Below are positions 10,187 through 18,701 of a DNA stretch of 64,000 nucleotides, piece after piece. The stretch is taken from the NCBI GenBank assembly GCA_963780135.1, contig CAWAAR010000003.1:496001-560000 (forward strand). The letters run 5' to 3'. The translations under genes and the position numbers were made by a program. Position 1 is the stretch's first letter; each line of letters starts with the position of its first letter. Origin of the DNA: Clostridium_AM sp963780135 (GTDB taxonomy: Bacteria; Bacillota; Clostridia; Clostridiales; Clostridiaceae). Below the pieces are notes generated by a model, which saw nothing but the letters and a program-made list of their open reading frames with translations, did not search any database and had not been told where the DNA came from.

Positions 10187-10204
10187 TTGGTATGAATTTT
10201 GCTT
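10187..10204 (+). promoter_or_regulatory. Sigma-54 promoter of amtB
   Basis: TTGGTATGAATTTTGCTT has the -24 GG (10189-10190) and -12 GC (10201-10202) with exactly 10 bases between them, and it matches the consensus TTGGCAYR-N4-TTGC with Y at one position. It overlaps a 13-base palindrome CCAAAAGTTTTGG (10178-10190). Transcription should begin near 10213, about 45 bases before the amtB start. Confidence 0.85.
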
Positions 10205-10258
10205 AAGTAATAGAAAGAGCAATAATTAATAAATTATATTCAAGGAGGAAGTTTAAAA

Positions 10259-11488
10259 ATGGGAAACATTAATTCAGGTGACACAGCTTTAGTTCTTATT
10301 AGTGCAGCTTTAGTGTGTTTAATGACTCCAGGGTTAGCATTCTTTTATGGAGGATTGGTAAGAAAGAAAAATGTTTTAACTATCATGATGCAAAATTTCA
10401 TATCTATGGGTATTGTAACATTTATATGGGTATTCGGAGGATTCAGTTTAGCATTTTCAGGTGATGTAGGAGGAGTTATAGGTAACTTCAAGTATTTTGT
10501 TTTAAATGGAGTTGGAATGGCTCCTAATCCTAGTTATGGTGCAACTATACCATTTCTTGCTTTCTTCGTTTATCAAGAAATGTTTGCAGTAATAACACCA
10601 GCTCTTATTACAGGAGCTTTTGCTGATAGAATTAATTTTAAAAGTTATTTAAAGATATTAGCATTATGGAGCTTATTTGTATATGTACCAGTAACTCATT
10701 GGATATGGGGAGGCGGGTTCCTTGCGAAACTAGGAGTGGTAGATTTTGCAGGAGGAATTGTTGTCCACGTAACAGCAGGCATAGCAGCTTTAGTTTCGGT
10801 TATATATGTGGGAAGGAGAAAAATACTTCCAAAAGAAAATACAGCTCCTCATAACATAGCTTATGTGGCTTTAGGTACAGGACTATTATGGTTTGGATGG
10901 TTTGGATTTAATGGAGGAAGTGCTTTAGCAGCAAATGGAATTGCAGCAATAGCATTTGCAAACACAGATATAGCTGGTTCAGTAGCTATGATAATGTGGC
11001 TTTTAATATCTTGGGCACATGAAAAGAAGCCAAGTATGATTGGAGCTTTAACTGGTGCAGTAGCGGGACTAGCAACCGTAACACCTTGTGCTGGATATAT
11101 AGAACCATGGGCAGCAGTAATAGTGGGATTACTTTCAGCTATTGTTTGCTATACATCAGTTCAATTGATGGAGAAATTCAATTTAGATGATGCTTTAGAT
11201 GTTTGGGGAGTTCATGGTGTAGGAGGAATTCTTGGTTCAATACTTGTAGGTGTATTTGCAAGTAAATCTGTAAATGGTGTTAGTGGTTTAATATATGGAA
11301 ATGTACATCAATTTTATGTACAAATAGCAGGTGTTGGAATAGTAGCTATTTATGCATGTGTGGTTACTTTTGCAATATTTAAGATTGTAGATGTATTTGA
11401 TCCTGTAAGAGTTGATGAAAAAATAGAAATGGAAGGTCTTGATGAAGGAATACTTGGTGAAGTAGCATATGACTTTGACTTAAAATAA
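10259..11488 (+). CDS. amtB: Ammonium transporter AmtB
   Basis: The 409-residue polytopic protein is of normal Amt length. It shows the family signature around FFYGGLVRKKN (about residues 28-38), HVTAG (pore histidine region, about residues 170-174), LLWFGWFGFNGGSA and DVWGVHGVGGILGS with the second pore histidine. It starts behind CAAGGAGG. The C-terminal tail ends with the conserved EVAY pattern that contacts PII proteins, although no glnK/PII gene lies next to it here. Its promoter is of the sigma-54 type and an NtrC-like activator is just upstream, so expression should respond to that two-component system. Confidence 0.96.
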   Translation: MGNINSGDTALVLISAALVCLMTPGLAFFYGGLVRKKNVLTIMMQNFISMGIVTFIWVFGGFSLAFSGDVGGVIGNFKYFVLNGVGMAPNPSYGATIPFLAFFVYQEMFAVITPALITGAFADRINFKSYLKILALWSLFVYVPVTHWIWGGGFLAKLGVVDFAGGIVVHVTAGIAALVSVIYVGRRKILPKENTAPHNIAYVALGTGLLWFGWFGFNGGSALAANGIAAIAFANTDIAGSVAMIMWLLISWAHEKKPSMIGALTGAVAGLATVTPCAGYIEPWAAVIVGLLSAIVCYTSVQLMEKFNLDDALDVWGVHGVGGILGSILVGVFASKSVNGVSGLIYGNVHQFYVQIAGVGIVAIYACVVTFAIFKIVDVFDPVRVDEKIEMEGLDEGILGEVAYDFDLK

Positions 11489-11497
11489 TTTATATAT

Positions 11498-11566
11498 AAA
11501 ACTCCTTAAGCTACTGTAAATTCTACTTGATAAAGGTTAGAATTTACTGCTTAAGGAGTTTTTTGT
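11498..11566 (+). terminator. Terminator of amtB
   Basis: Long hairpin with arms AAACTCCTTAAGC and GCTTAAGGAGTTT, an inner stem TAAATTCTA/TAGAATTTA with a small bulge, and a following T-run. Confidence 0.85.
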
Positions 11567-11634
11567 TTGACACAGTATTAAAAAATGTATAATATTAAGG
11601 TGTATTAAAAGTATTTATATGAGGAGGCTATAAA

Positions 11635-11925
11635 ATGTCAAATGTTAATGTTAGCTTACAAGTACTTCCTGTTGTAAAAGAAAAAGACTTATATGGTGTT
11701 GTAGATAAGGTTATAGAATATATAGATTCCTGTGGAGTAAAATATGAAGTGGGTCCTATGGAAACAACTATGGAAGGTGAATTAGGAGAGCTATTAGAAA
11801 TAGTAAAAAGAGCCCAAGAAATATGTGTAGAAAATGGTGCTGAAAGGGTTGTATCTGTAGTAAAAATAGATTATAAAAGCGAAGGCGTTACTATGGATGA
11901 AAAAATAGGAAAATATAGAAAATAG
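11635..11925 (+). CDS. MTH1187 family thiamine-binding protein
   Basis: The 96-residue protein has the small ferredoxin-like fold sequence of the MTH1187/YqgV/YkoF family (DUF77): an N-terminal strand VNVSLQVLPV, then VIEYIDSCGVKYEVGPMETTMEGE and a C-terminal strand RVVSVVKIDYK. Characterised family members bind thiamine or related pyrimidines; the function here is not shown by context. It starts behind GAGGAGG and has its own promoter (TTGACA at 11567-11572, TATAAT at 11588-11593, a short 15-base spacer) directly after the amtB terminator. Confidence 0.85.
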   Translation: MSNVNVSLQVLPVVKEKDLYGVVDKVIEYIDSCGVKYEVGPMETTMEGELGELLEIVKRAQEICVENGAERVVSVVKIDYKSEGVTMDEKIGKYRK

Positions 11926-12075
11926 TATCTAATTTTAAATGGCTTTTTTAAATATACTAAGAAAGGCATTATTTTTTTATACATATATTTAATGAATAGG
12001 AATAAAATGCATTGAAAAACATCACATTATAAGTTAAAATCATATTAAATATATTTAGTGTATGGTGGTGAAACC

Positions 12076-12564
12076 ATGAAAAAAGTAATTCTTATTAATG
12101 ATTGCAAATTTCAAAGTCTCATTATGAAGGACATGTTAATTAGCTTAGGGTACGAGGTCAATATTACAAATGAATACGGGGCTTTTGTGAAAATAGAAAG
12201 TTTCAATCCAGATATAATTATATGCAATCTAATTATGAAAGATATAACTGGAGATAAGCTTGTAAAAGATATTAAAAATAAAAATCCTAAAATAATATGT
12301 TTATTGTCATCTGCTAATTCAATAAAATTAGAAGAGTTTTCTAAAAAGTATGTTGATGAAATTATCCATATACCTATAGAACGACAAGAATTAGAAAATA
12401 TTTTAAGTAAATTTATCAATGAACCTAAAAATGAATCTAAAAAAATACAAAAACTAGATGATGATAAAAATAAATTTTCTTTTTGTCCTTATTGTGGAGA
12501 AAAATTAAAAAGTGCAAAAGAAAATTTTTCGTTCTGCCCTTTTTGTGGACAAAAAATAAAGTGA
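12076..12564 (+). CDS. Pseudo-receiver domain protein with C-terminal zinc ribbon
   Basis: The 162-residue protein starts at ATG 12076 (GGTGG seven bases before); the frame is open from GTG 12058. Residues 1-115 fold like a response-regulator receiver domain (KKVILINDCKFQS, then PDIIICNLIMKDITG), but the phosphorylated aspartate is replaced by asparagine (ICNLIMKD), the acidic pair is ND and the usual KP is IP. The last 35 residues form a zinc ribbon with two CPxCG pairs (CPYCG and CPFCG). It therefore probably cannot be phosphorylated and may act as a constitutive or protein-binding module. It is transcribed alone and its partner is unknown. Confidence 0.75.
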   Translation: MKKVILINDCKFQSLIMKDMLISLGYEVNITNEYGAFVKIESFNPDIIICNLIMKDITGDKLVKDIKNKNPKIICLLSSANSIKLEEFSKKYVDEIIHIPIERQELENILSKFINEPKNESKKIQKLDDDKNKFSFCPYCGEKLKSAKENFSFCPFCGQKIK

Positions 12565-12585
12565 CGGAATATAATTCCGTCACTT
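12559..12585. terminator. Bidirectional terminator
   Basis: Hairpin AAGTGACGGAAT / ATTCCGTCACTT with a 3-base loop between the converging pseudo-receiver and ABC-F genes. Confidence 0.8.
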
Positions 12586-12587
12586 AT

Positions 12588-14501
12588 TTACATAAAATTT
12601 TCCCATTCTTCATATAAACTATCAATGTGATTTTGGTAGTTTGACAATTCTTTGTTGATAGATTCACTTTTATCAAAGTTAGAATAAACTTCTTCTAAAC
12701 AAAGTTGTTTTTGAAGGTTTTCTATTAGCTCTTCCATATGGGTAATTTCGTTTTCAATATTTTTCATTCTTGAAGTTTTCTCTTTTTCAGATTTTTCAAG
12801 TTCTCTTTTTTTTCTCTTTTCATGTTGTATTTGAGTTTTGGTTTTACCTAAATTTTCTTCTTCTTCTTGGAATCTTAATGGATTTTTTTTCTTTTCAATA
12901 TAGTAAGTATAATTACCTAAATACTCTTTTGTACCATCTTTTACTAATTCGTATATTTTATTTATAACTTTATTTAAAAAATACCTATCATGGGATATAA
13001 CTAGGACAGTGCCATCATACCCTAATATAGCATCTTCCAATGCTTCACGAGATACTATATCTAAGTGATTTGTAGGTTCATCTAATAATAAAAGATTAGA
13101 TTTAGAAAGAATTAACTTTAGTAAATTAATTCTACATTTTTCACCACCACTTAGGGAAGCTATCTTTTTAAATACATCATCCCCTGTAAAAAGAAAAGCT
13201 GCCAGGGAACTTCTGATTTCAGTAGTAGTCAATTCAGGGAAATCATCCCAAACTTCATCTATGATTGTTTTATCGTCATTAAGGTTAGATTGCTCTTGAT
13301 CATAATAGCCAATAAAAACATTTGTACCTAATACTGAAAATCCAGAATCAGCTTTAATATTATCCATTACTATTTTAAATAAAGTAGTTTTACCTCGTCC
13401 ATTTTCTCCTATAAGAGCTGTTTTTTCGCCTTTTTTAATATCCATATAGAGATTATTAAATAAACATTTTTCACCATAACTTTTGCTTAAATTTTCTATA
13501 TGTAAAACATCATTACCACTTTTTATTTGAGTTTCAAAAGCAACATGACCAAGTTTTTTTTCTTTATCTGGTGCTTTTATTCTTTCGACTTTATCTAATG
13601 CTTTTTGTCTACTTTCAGCAGCTTTTACACTTTTTTCTCTGTTGAAGGATTTATATTTTTCTATTATATCTTCTTGTCTTTTAATTTCACTTTTTTGTAA
13701 ATTATAAGCTTTTAGTTGAACTTCATAGTTTTTTTGTTTTAAATCCAAAAAACTAGTGTAATTTCCATTATAACAATTCACATGACCATTTATAAGTTCT
13801 ATGGTTTTTGAAGTTACAGCATCTAAAAAATATCTGTCATGAGAAATAACTACAATTGTACCTTTATAATTTTTTAAGTATTCTTCTAGCCATTCTATAG
13901 CATCTAAATCTAAATGGTTTGTAGGTTCATCTAAAAGCAAAATTTCAGGGTTAATTAATAAAAGTTTACAAAGGGCAACTCTAGTTTTTTGACCACCACT
14001 TAAAATATTTATTTGCTTATCAAAGTCATTTTCCATAAAACCTAGTCCTTGGAGGACTCTTCCTATTTCTGCTTTGTAAGTATATCCTCCTCTGTTATTA
14101 TATAATTCAGAGGATAATGTATAATCTTTAATTATTTTGTTGTGATACTCCTCTCTTTCAGGATTATAAGGTTCATTCATTAAATTCTCTAATTTTTTCA
14201 ATTTGTTTTCAAGATCTAGTAAGTCTTGAAAAACTGTTAGCATCTCTTCTTGAATAGTATTATTAGAATCTAAAGATAAATGCTGTGCTAAATAGCCTAC
14301 AGTTCTATTTTTATCTATAAATAATTCTCCGGCATCTTGTTCTAATTGATTTGTTATAATTTTAAAAAGCGTAGATTTTCCTGCTCCATTTGGGCCTATA
14401 AGTCCAATTTTCTCACTTTCATTTATATTAAAAGTTACATTTTGGAGTATAATATCTATACCATAACTTTTGTGAATATCTTTACAACTTAAAACAACCA
14501 C
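12588..14501 (-). CDS. ABC-F family ATPase
   Basis: The 637-residue protein has two ATP-binding cassettes and no membrane segments. The first has Walker A GPNGAGKSTL, signature LSGGQKTR and Walker B LLLLDEPTNHLD; the second has GENGRGKTTL, LSGGEKCR and LLLLDEPTNHLD. A linker rich in charged residues lies between them and a C-terminal coiled coil follows (about 540-637). Family members act on the ribosome in translation control or antibiotic protection; the architecture is closest to YdiF/Uup types. An ATG at 14522 has no ribosome binding site, while GTG 14501 lies seven bases after AAGGAAGG, so I prefer the GTG. It is divergent from rex. Confidence 0.92.
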   Translation of the reverse strand: MVVLSCKDIHKSYGIDIILQNVTFNINESEKIGLIGPNGAGKSTLFKIITNQLEQDAGELFIDKNRTVGYLAQHLSLDSNNTIQEEMLTVFQDLLDLENKLKKLENLMNEPYNPEREEYHNKIIKDYTLSSELYNNRGGYTYKAEIGRVLQGLGFMENDFDKQINILSGGQKTRVALCKLLLINPEILLLDEPTNHLDLDAIEWLEEYLKNYKGTIVVISHDRYFLDAVTSKTIELINGHVNCYNGNYTSFLDLKQKNYEVQLKAYNLQKSEIKRQEDIIEKYKSFNREKSVKAAESRQKALDKVERIKAPDKEKKLGHVAFETQIKSGNDVLHIENLSKSYGEKCLFNNLYMDIKKGEKTALIGENGRGKTTLFKIVMDNIKADSGFSVLGTNVFIGYYDQEQSNLNDDKTIIDEVWDDFPELTTTEIRSSLAAFLFTGDDVFKKIASLSGGEKCRINLLKLILSKSNLLLLDEPTNHLDIVSREALEDAILGYDGTVLVISHDRYFLNKVINKIYELVKDGTKEYLGNYTYYIEKKKNPLRFQEEEENLGKTKTQIQHEKRKKRELEKSEKEKTSRMKNIENEITHMEELIENLQKQLCLEEVYSNFDKSESINKELSNYQNHIDSLYEEWENFM

Positions 14502-14840
14502 AATATCACCTTCCTTAATCATTAATATTTTACTATGTTAAACGAAATTTTTGTAGTCTAATTTCATAAATTATAATATAATTAAAATTTTACGGAATAA
14601 TTAAATAAAAGACAATAAAACTATAAAAAGAGTAAATTTAAAAAAATAAACTATTGACAGGTTGCATACTTAAATAATACTATAAAAAGTAGGACAAAAA
14701 GCTGATTGGAATTTTAATTATATAATAAAATCTTTATGCGAAATTGTTTTAATATTCATTTTATGTTGTATTTGAAATTTATCAAGTTTAGATATAATAT
14801 AAACAATAGTTTACAAAATATATATAATAAGAGGTGTGGT
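14502..14840. other. Divergent intergenic region between ABC-F gene and rex
   Basis: AT-rich and without genes. A possible rex promoter is present: TTGACA at 14654-14659 followed by TATAAA near 14681, but the spacing is poor and I do not assign it firmly. An open frame running upstream of the rex ATG has no ribosome binding site. Confidence 0.5.
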
Positions 14841-15473
14841 ATGGATAAGAAAAAAAATATATCAATGGCTGTTATAAAAAGGTTACCTAAATACCATAGG
14901 TACTTAGCAGAACTGCTAAAAAATGATGTAGATAGAATATCATCAAAAGAGTTAAGTGAAAAAATAGGATTTACTGCTTCACAGATAAGACAAGATTTAA
15001 ACTGTTTTGGAGATTTTGGGCAACAAGGTTACGGATATAATGTAAATGAATTATATAATCAAATAAGTAACATACTTGGGCTTACAAAACCTTATAAAAC
15101 TGTAGTAGTAGGAGCAGGAAACATAGGGCAGGCTATATCAAATTACACTAGATTTGAGAAAGTTGGATTTAATTTAAAGGCTATATTTGATACAAATCCT
15201 AAATTAATTGGTTTAAAAATAAGAGATATAGAGATAAAGGATATAGATTATTTATCAGATTATTTAAAAGATAATCCAATAGAGATTGGAATAATATGTG
15301 TTCCAAGTAATAGTGCCCAAAAGGTATGTGATATTTTAGTGAAAAATGGTGTTAGGGGTATATGGAACTTTGCTCCTGTAGATTTAGTAATACCAGATAA
15401 TGTAAAAGTAGAAAATGTACATTTAAGTGATAGCTTGTTAACATTAACTTGCTTGTTAAATGATTTGGAATAA
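14841..15473 (+). CDS. rex: Redox-sensing transcriptional repressor Rex
   Basis: The 210-residue protein has an N-terminal winged helix (MAVIKRLPKYHRYLAELL, then SSKELSEKIGFTASQIRQDL with FGDFGQQGYGYNV) and a Rossmann domain with GAGNIGQAI for NADH. This is the standard Rex architecture and length. The frame is open from 14736, but ATG 14841 behind GAGGTG matches the family start. Rex represses fermentation and hydrogen genes when NADH is low and lets go when NADH is high. A Rex-like operator overlaps the hydrogenase promoter at 19698-19715. Confidence 0.96.
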   Translation: MDKKKNISMAVIKRLPKYHRYLAELLKNDVDRISSKELSEKIGFTASQIRQDLNCFGDFGQQGYGYNVNELYNQISNILGLTKPYKTVVVGAGNIGQAISNYTRFEKVGFNLKAIFDTNPKLIGLKIRDIEIKDIDYLSDYLKDNPIEIGIICVPSNSAQKVCDILVKNGVRGIWNFAPVDLVIPDNVKVENVHLSDSLLTLTCLLNDLE

Positions 15474-15741
15474 TAAGGGTATATACTTAACTTTAAACAC
15501 AACAAGAAAAGATGATAATTGAAAATTTAATTTCAGTTATTGTCTTTTTTATAGTTTAATTATTAACAAAATTATGTAAACGAATGCAAAATATTTGACT
15601 AATTCCAATGATTTGTCATATGTAATTAAAGTAATAAATTACATAATATGTAGTTTAGCTATTAAATTTAAATTCTAAATATGGTATAATTATAATATGT
15701 GTTCATATAATTAAAAAACATATATCATTGGGGGGAACAAA

Positions 15742-16632
15742 ATGTATAAAATTATAGACAAAAGGGAATTGGCACCTAATATTTTCTTAATGGATATAGA
15801 GGCACCGAGAGTTGCAAAATCCTGCTTACCAGGACAATTTGTAATAGTAAAAATGGACTCAAAAGGTGAAAGAATACCTCTTACAATTTGTGACTATAAT
15901 GCTATAAAAGGAACTGTAACTATAGTGTTTCAGACACTTGGAGGTTCAACTCAGAGAATGGCTGATTATGATAAAGGACAATCTTTTACAGATTTTGTAG
16001 GTCCTTTAGGACAACCTTCAGATTTAGTCCAGGAAGATTTAGAAGAATTAAAAAAGAAAAATATAATTTTTGTAGCTGGAGGAGTAGGTGCAGCACCTGT
16101 ATATCCTCAGGTTAAATGGCTTCATGAACATGGAGTTAATGTAGATGTAATAGTTGGATGTAAATCAAAGGAATATTTATTACTTGAAGAAGAGATGAAA
16201 TCGGTATCAGGAAATTTATATATAGCAACTGACAATGGAAGTTATGGGTATAAAGGATTTGTTACAGATCTATTAAAAGAACTTATTGAAAAAAATGAAA
16301 AAAAATATGATCAAGTGGTAGCAATAGGACCTATGATTATGATGAAGTTTATATGCAAAGTTACTAAAGAGTTTAATATTAAAACTATAGTAAGCTTGAA
16401 TCCAATAATGGTAGATGGAACAGGTATGTGTGGTGCTTGTAGAGTTACTGTAGGTGGAGAAACTAAATTTGCTTGCGTAGATGGACCAGAATTTGATGGA
16501 CATTTAGTTAACTTTGAAGAAGCTATGAGAAGACAAACAATGTATAAGACAGAAGAAGGAAAGGCAGTAATGGATAAGGAAGAGAAAGAAGAAGGACATG
16601 TATGTCATGTGGGATTGGAGGGTGACAAGTAA
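15742..16632 (+). CDS. nfnA: NfnA, NADH-dependent ferredoxin:NADP oxidoreductase small subunit
   Basis: The 296-residue flavoprotein has an FAD-binding barrel (RIPLTICDYN near residues 50-59), an NAD-binding domain with VAGGVGAAPVYPQ, and a C-terminal [2Fe-2S] site with GTGMCGACRV and FACVDGPEFDGH. It is the electron-bifurcating NfnAB small subunit, also annotated as a sulfide dehydrogenase-like or dihydroorotate dehydrogenase electron-transfer-like protein. It starts behind GGGGG and its TAA overlaps the ATG of the large subunit by one base, so the two are co-translated. Confidence 0.93.
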   Translation: MYKIIDKRELAPNIFLMDIEAPRVAKSCLPGQFVIVKMDSKGERIPLTICDYNAIKGTVTIVFQTLGGSTQRMADYDKGQSFTDFVGPLGQPSDLVQEDLEELKKKNIIFVAGGVGAAPVYPQVKWLHEHGVNVDVIVGCKSKEYLLLEEEMKSVSGNLYIATDNGSYGYKGFVTDLLKELIEKNEKKYDQVVAIGPMIMMKFICKVTKEFNIKTIVSLNPIMVDGTGMCGACRVTVGGETKFACVDGPEFDGHLVNFEEAMRRQTMYKTEEGKAVMDKEEKEEGHVCHVGLEGDK

Positions 16633-18026
16633 TGGATAATGAAAGAATGAAAAAAACACCAATAAAAGAACAAGATCCAAAGATAAGAGCTCATAATTTT
16701 GAAGAAGTTTGTTTAGGACATAGCAAAGAAGAAGCTGTAAAAGAAGCTTCAAGATGTTTAAATTGTAAGAAACCTATGTGTGTATCACAGTGTCCAGTAT
16801 CTATAGATATACCAGGTTTTATAGAACATGTTAAAAAAGGAGAATTTGAAGAAGCTGCTAAAGTTATAGCTAAGTCCAGTGCACTTCCAGCTGTATGTGG
16901 AAGAGTTTGCCCACAAGAAAGCCAATGTGAGGGAAAATGTGTACTTGGAATAAAGGGAGAAGCAGTATCTATAGGAAAACTTGAGAGATTTGTAGCTGAC
17001 TTTTCAAGAGAAAACAATGTAGATTTATCAGATAAAGAACCTAGCAATGGTAAGAAAGTTGCAGTTATAGGTAGTGGCCCTGCAGGACTTACTTGTGCAG
17101 GAGATTTAGCTAAGCTAGGTTATGATGTAACTATATTTGAGGCATTACATGAGCCAGGCGGAGTTTTGGTTTATGGAATTCCAGAATTTAGACTTCCAAA
17201 GGAAACTGTAGTTAAACATGAAGTTGAAAATGTTAAGAAGCTTGGAGTTAAAATAGAAACTAATGTAATTATAGGAAGAACTGTAACTATAGATGAGCTT
17301 GTAAACGAAGAAGGTTTTAATGCTGTATTTATAGGTTCAGGAGCAGGACTTCCAAAATTTATGGGAATACCAGGAGAAAATTTAAATGGAGTGTTCTCAG
17401 CAAATGAATTTTTGACAAGAAATAATTTAATGAAAGCATTTAAAAGTGATTATGATACACCTATAAAAGTTGGAAAAAAGGTTGCTGTAGTAGGTGGAGG
17501 AAACGTTGCTATGGATGCTGCAAGGACAGCATTAAGATTAGGAGCAGAAGTACACATAGTTTATAGAAGATCCGAATCTGAGCTTCCAGCTAGAGCTGAA
17601 GAAGTACATCATGCAAAGGAAGAAGGAATAATTTTTGATCTTCTTACAAATCCAGTAGAAGTGGTAGGAGATGAAAAAGGCTGGGTTAAAGGTATGAAAT
17701 GTGTAAGAATGGAACTTGGAGAACCAGATGCATCAGGAAGAAGAAAACCTGTAGAAATTAAGGGCTCAGAGTTTGAAATGGAAATAGACACTATGATAAT
17801 GTCACTTGGAACATCACCAAACCCATTAATATCTTCAACTACAAAGGGGTTAGAGATCAACAAGAGAAAGTGTATAGTAGTAGAAGAGGAAACTGGATTA
17901 ACTTCAAGAAAAGGAGTATATGCAGGTGGAGATGCTGTAACAGGAGCTGCAACAGTAATACTTGCAATGGGAGCAGGAAAAAAAGCTGCTAGTGCTATTC
18001 ATGAATATCTAAAAAATAATAATTAA
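16632..18026 (+). CDS. nfnB: NfnB, NADPH-dependent glutamate synthase-like large subunit
   Basis: The 464-residue flavoprotein has an N-terminal domain with cysteine motifs for [4Fe-4S] clusters (CLNCKKPMCVSQCP near 40-53 and CGRVCPQESQCEGKC near 88-102), an FAD motif GSGPAGLTCAGDLAKLGYD and an NADPH motif GGGNVAMDAARTALRLGAEV. NfnAB bifurcates electrons from NADPH to ferredoxin and NAD+, or works in reverse. The sequence alone resembles the glutamate synthase small subunit, but pairing with NfnA and no glutamate synthase large subunit supports Nfn. Confidence 0.93.
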   Translation: MDNERMKKTPIKEQDPKIRAHNFEEVCLGHSKEEAVKEASRCLNCKKPMCVSQCPVSIDIPGFIEHVKKGEFEEAAKVIAKSSALPAVCGRVCPQESQCEGKCVLGIKGEAVSIGKLERFVADFSRENNVDLSDKEPSNGKKVAVIGSGPAGLTCAGDLAKLGYDVTIFEALHEPGGVLVYGIPEFRLPKETVVKHEVENVKKLGVKIETNVIIGRTVTIDELVNEEGFNAVFIGSGAGLPKFMGIPGENLNGVFSANEFLTRNNLMKAFKSDYDTPIKVGKKVAVVGGGNVAMDAARTALRLGAEVHIVYRRSESELPARAEEVHHAKEEGIIFDLLTNPVEVVGDEKGWVKGMKCVRMELGEPDASGRRKPVEIKGSEFEMEIDTMIMSLGTSPNPLISSTTKGLEINKRKCIVVEEETGLTSRKGVYAGGDAVTGAATVILAMGAGKKAASAIHEYLKNNN

Positions 18027-18045
18027 CATATTTGATTAAAAAGAA

Positions 18046-18075
18046 AAATTGGGAGAACATCCCGATTTTTTTTAT
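18046..18075 (+). terminator. Terminator of nfnAB
   Basis: Short stem AATTGGGA / TCCCGATT with loop GAACA, followed by a run of eight or more T. Confidence 0.8.
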
Positions 18076-18196
18076 ACATATTAAGTTTTTATGTGAAAAA
18101 TATAACTGATTTTTCATGATTATGTTCATAAAGTATTATTTAAAAACTTTAAGTACTAAGGTATAATTAAGAAAAGGATAAAGAGGAGTGATTAAA

Positions 18197-18610
18197 ATGT
18201 TAAAGGATATGGTTAAAAAATACTATTCGGAAGAGTATAATTTGAATTGTTCTGAGACTATAATATATGCTGCTAATGAAGAATACAATATGAAGCTCCA
18301 TAAAAAGACATTAAAAACCATGGCTGCTTTTGGTGGTGGTATGGGTGTTGAAAGTGTATGTGGTGTTATAAGTGGTTCATTGGCTGTAATTGGAATATTG
18401 TTTACAAAAGAAAAATCTCATGAAAGTGAAAAAATAAAAAATTTGGCACAAGAATTTTTCAGAGAATTTGAGGATAAACTAGGTACTAGTGAGTGTAAAA
18501 TCTTAAAAGAAAAATATAGAAATGATGAAATTAGGTGCAGCATTATGGTTGATACAGCAGCAGATATATTAGATGGCATTGTAAAAAGAGAAAAGAAAGC
18601 TAAAAAGTAA
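18197..18610 (+). CDS. C_GCAxxG_C_C family protein
   Basis: The 137-residue protein has the family pattern: an early NCSE cysteine near residue 21, AAFGGGMGVESVCGVISGSL (glycine-rich segment with a cysteine), then ECKIL and RCSIMVDTAADILDGI with the last two cysteines. Members are thought to be redox-active or metal-binding, often near electron-transfer genes, but no reaction is established. Start ATG 18197 is eight bases after GAGGAG; GTG 18188 is in frame but overlaps the ribosome binding site. It lies in the redox block after NfnAB but has its own terminators on both sides. Confidence 0.85.
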   Translation: MLKDMVKKYYSEEYNLNCSETIIYAANEEYNMKLHKKTLKTMAAFGGGMGVESVCGVISGSLAVIGILFTKEKSHESEKIKNLAQEFFREFEDKLGTSECKILKEKYRNDEIRCSIMVDTAADILDGIVKREKKAKK

Positions 18611-18630
18611 AGTGATTTATTTAAATGTGT

Positions 18631-18668
18631 AAAATAAGCAAAATGTCAGGCATTTTGCTTATTTGTGT
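18631..18668. terminator. Terminator between C_GCAxxG_C_C and ogg genes
   Basis: Arms AAATAAGCAAAATG and CATTTTGCTTATTT (14 perfect pairs) with loop TCAGG. Confidence 0.85.
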
Positions 18669-18701
18669 TATTATTGATAAATTGAAATAGGGGTGTAAAA
18701 A

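Noticed and set aside
15553..15570. Possible Rex site upstream of nfnA
   Set aside because: Only one half-site (TTAACAA) is good; the other half does not match and it is far from the likely -10 at 15685.
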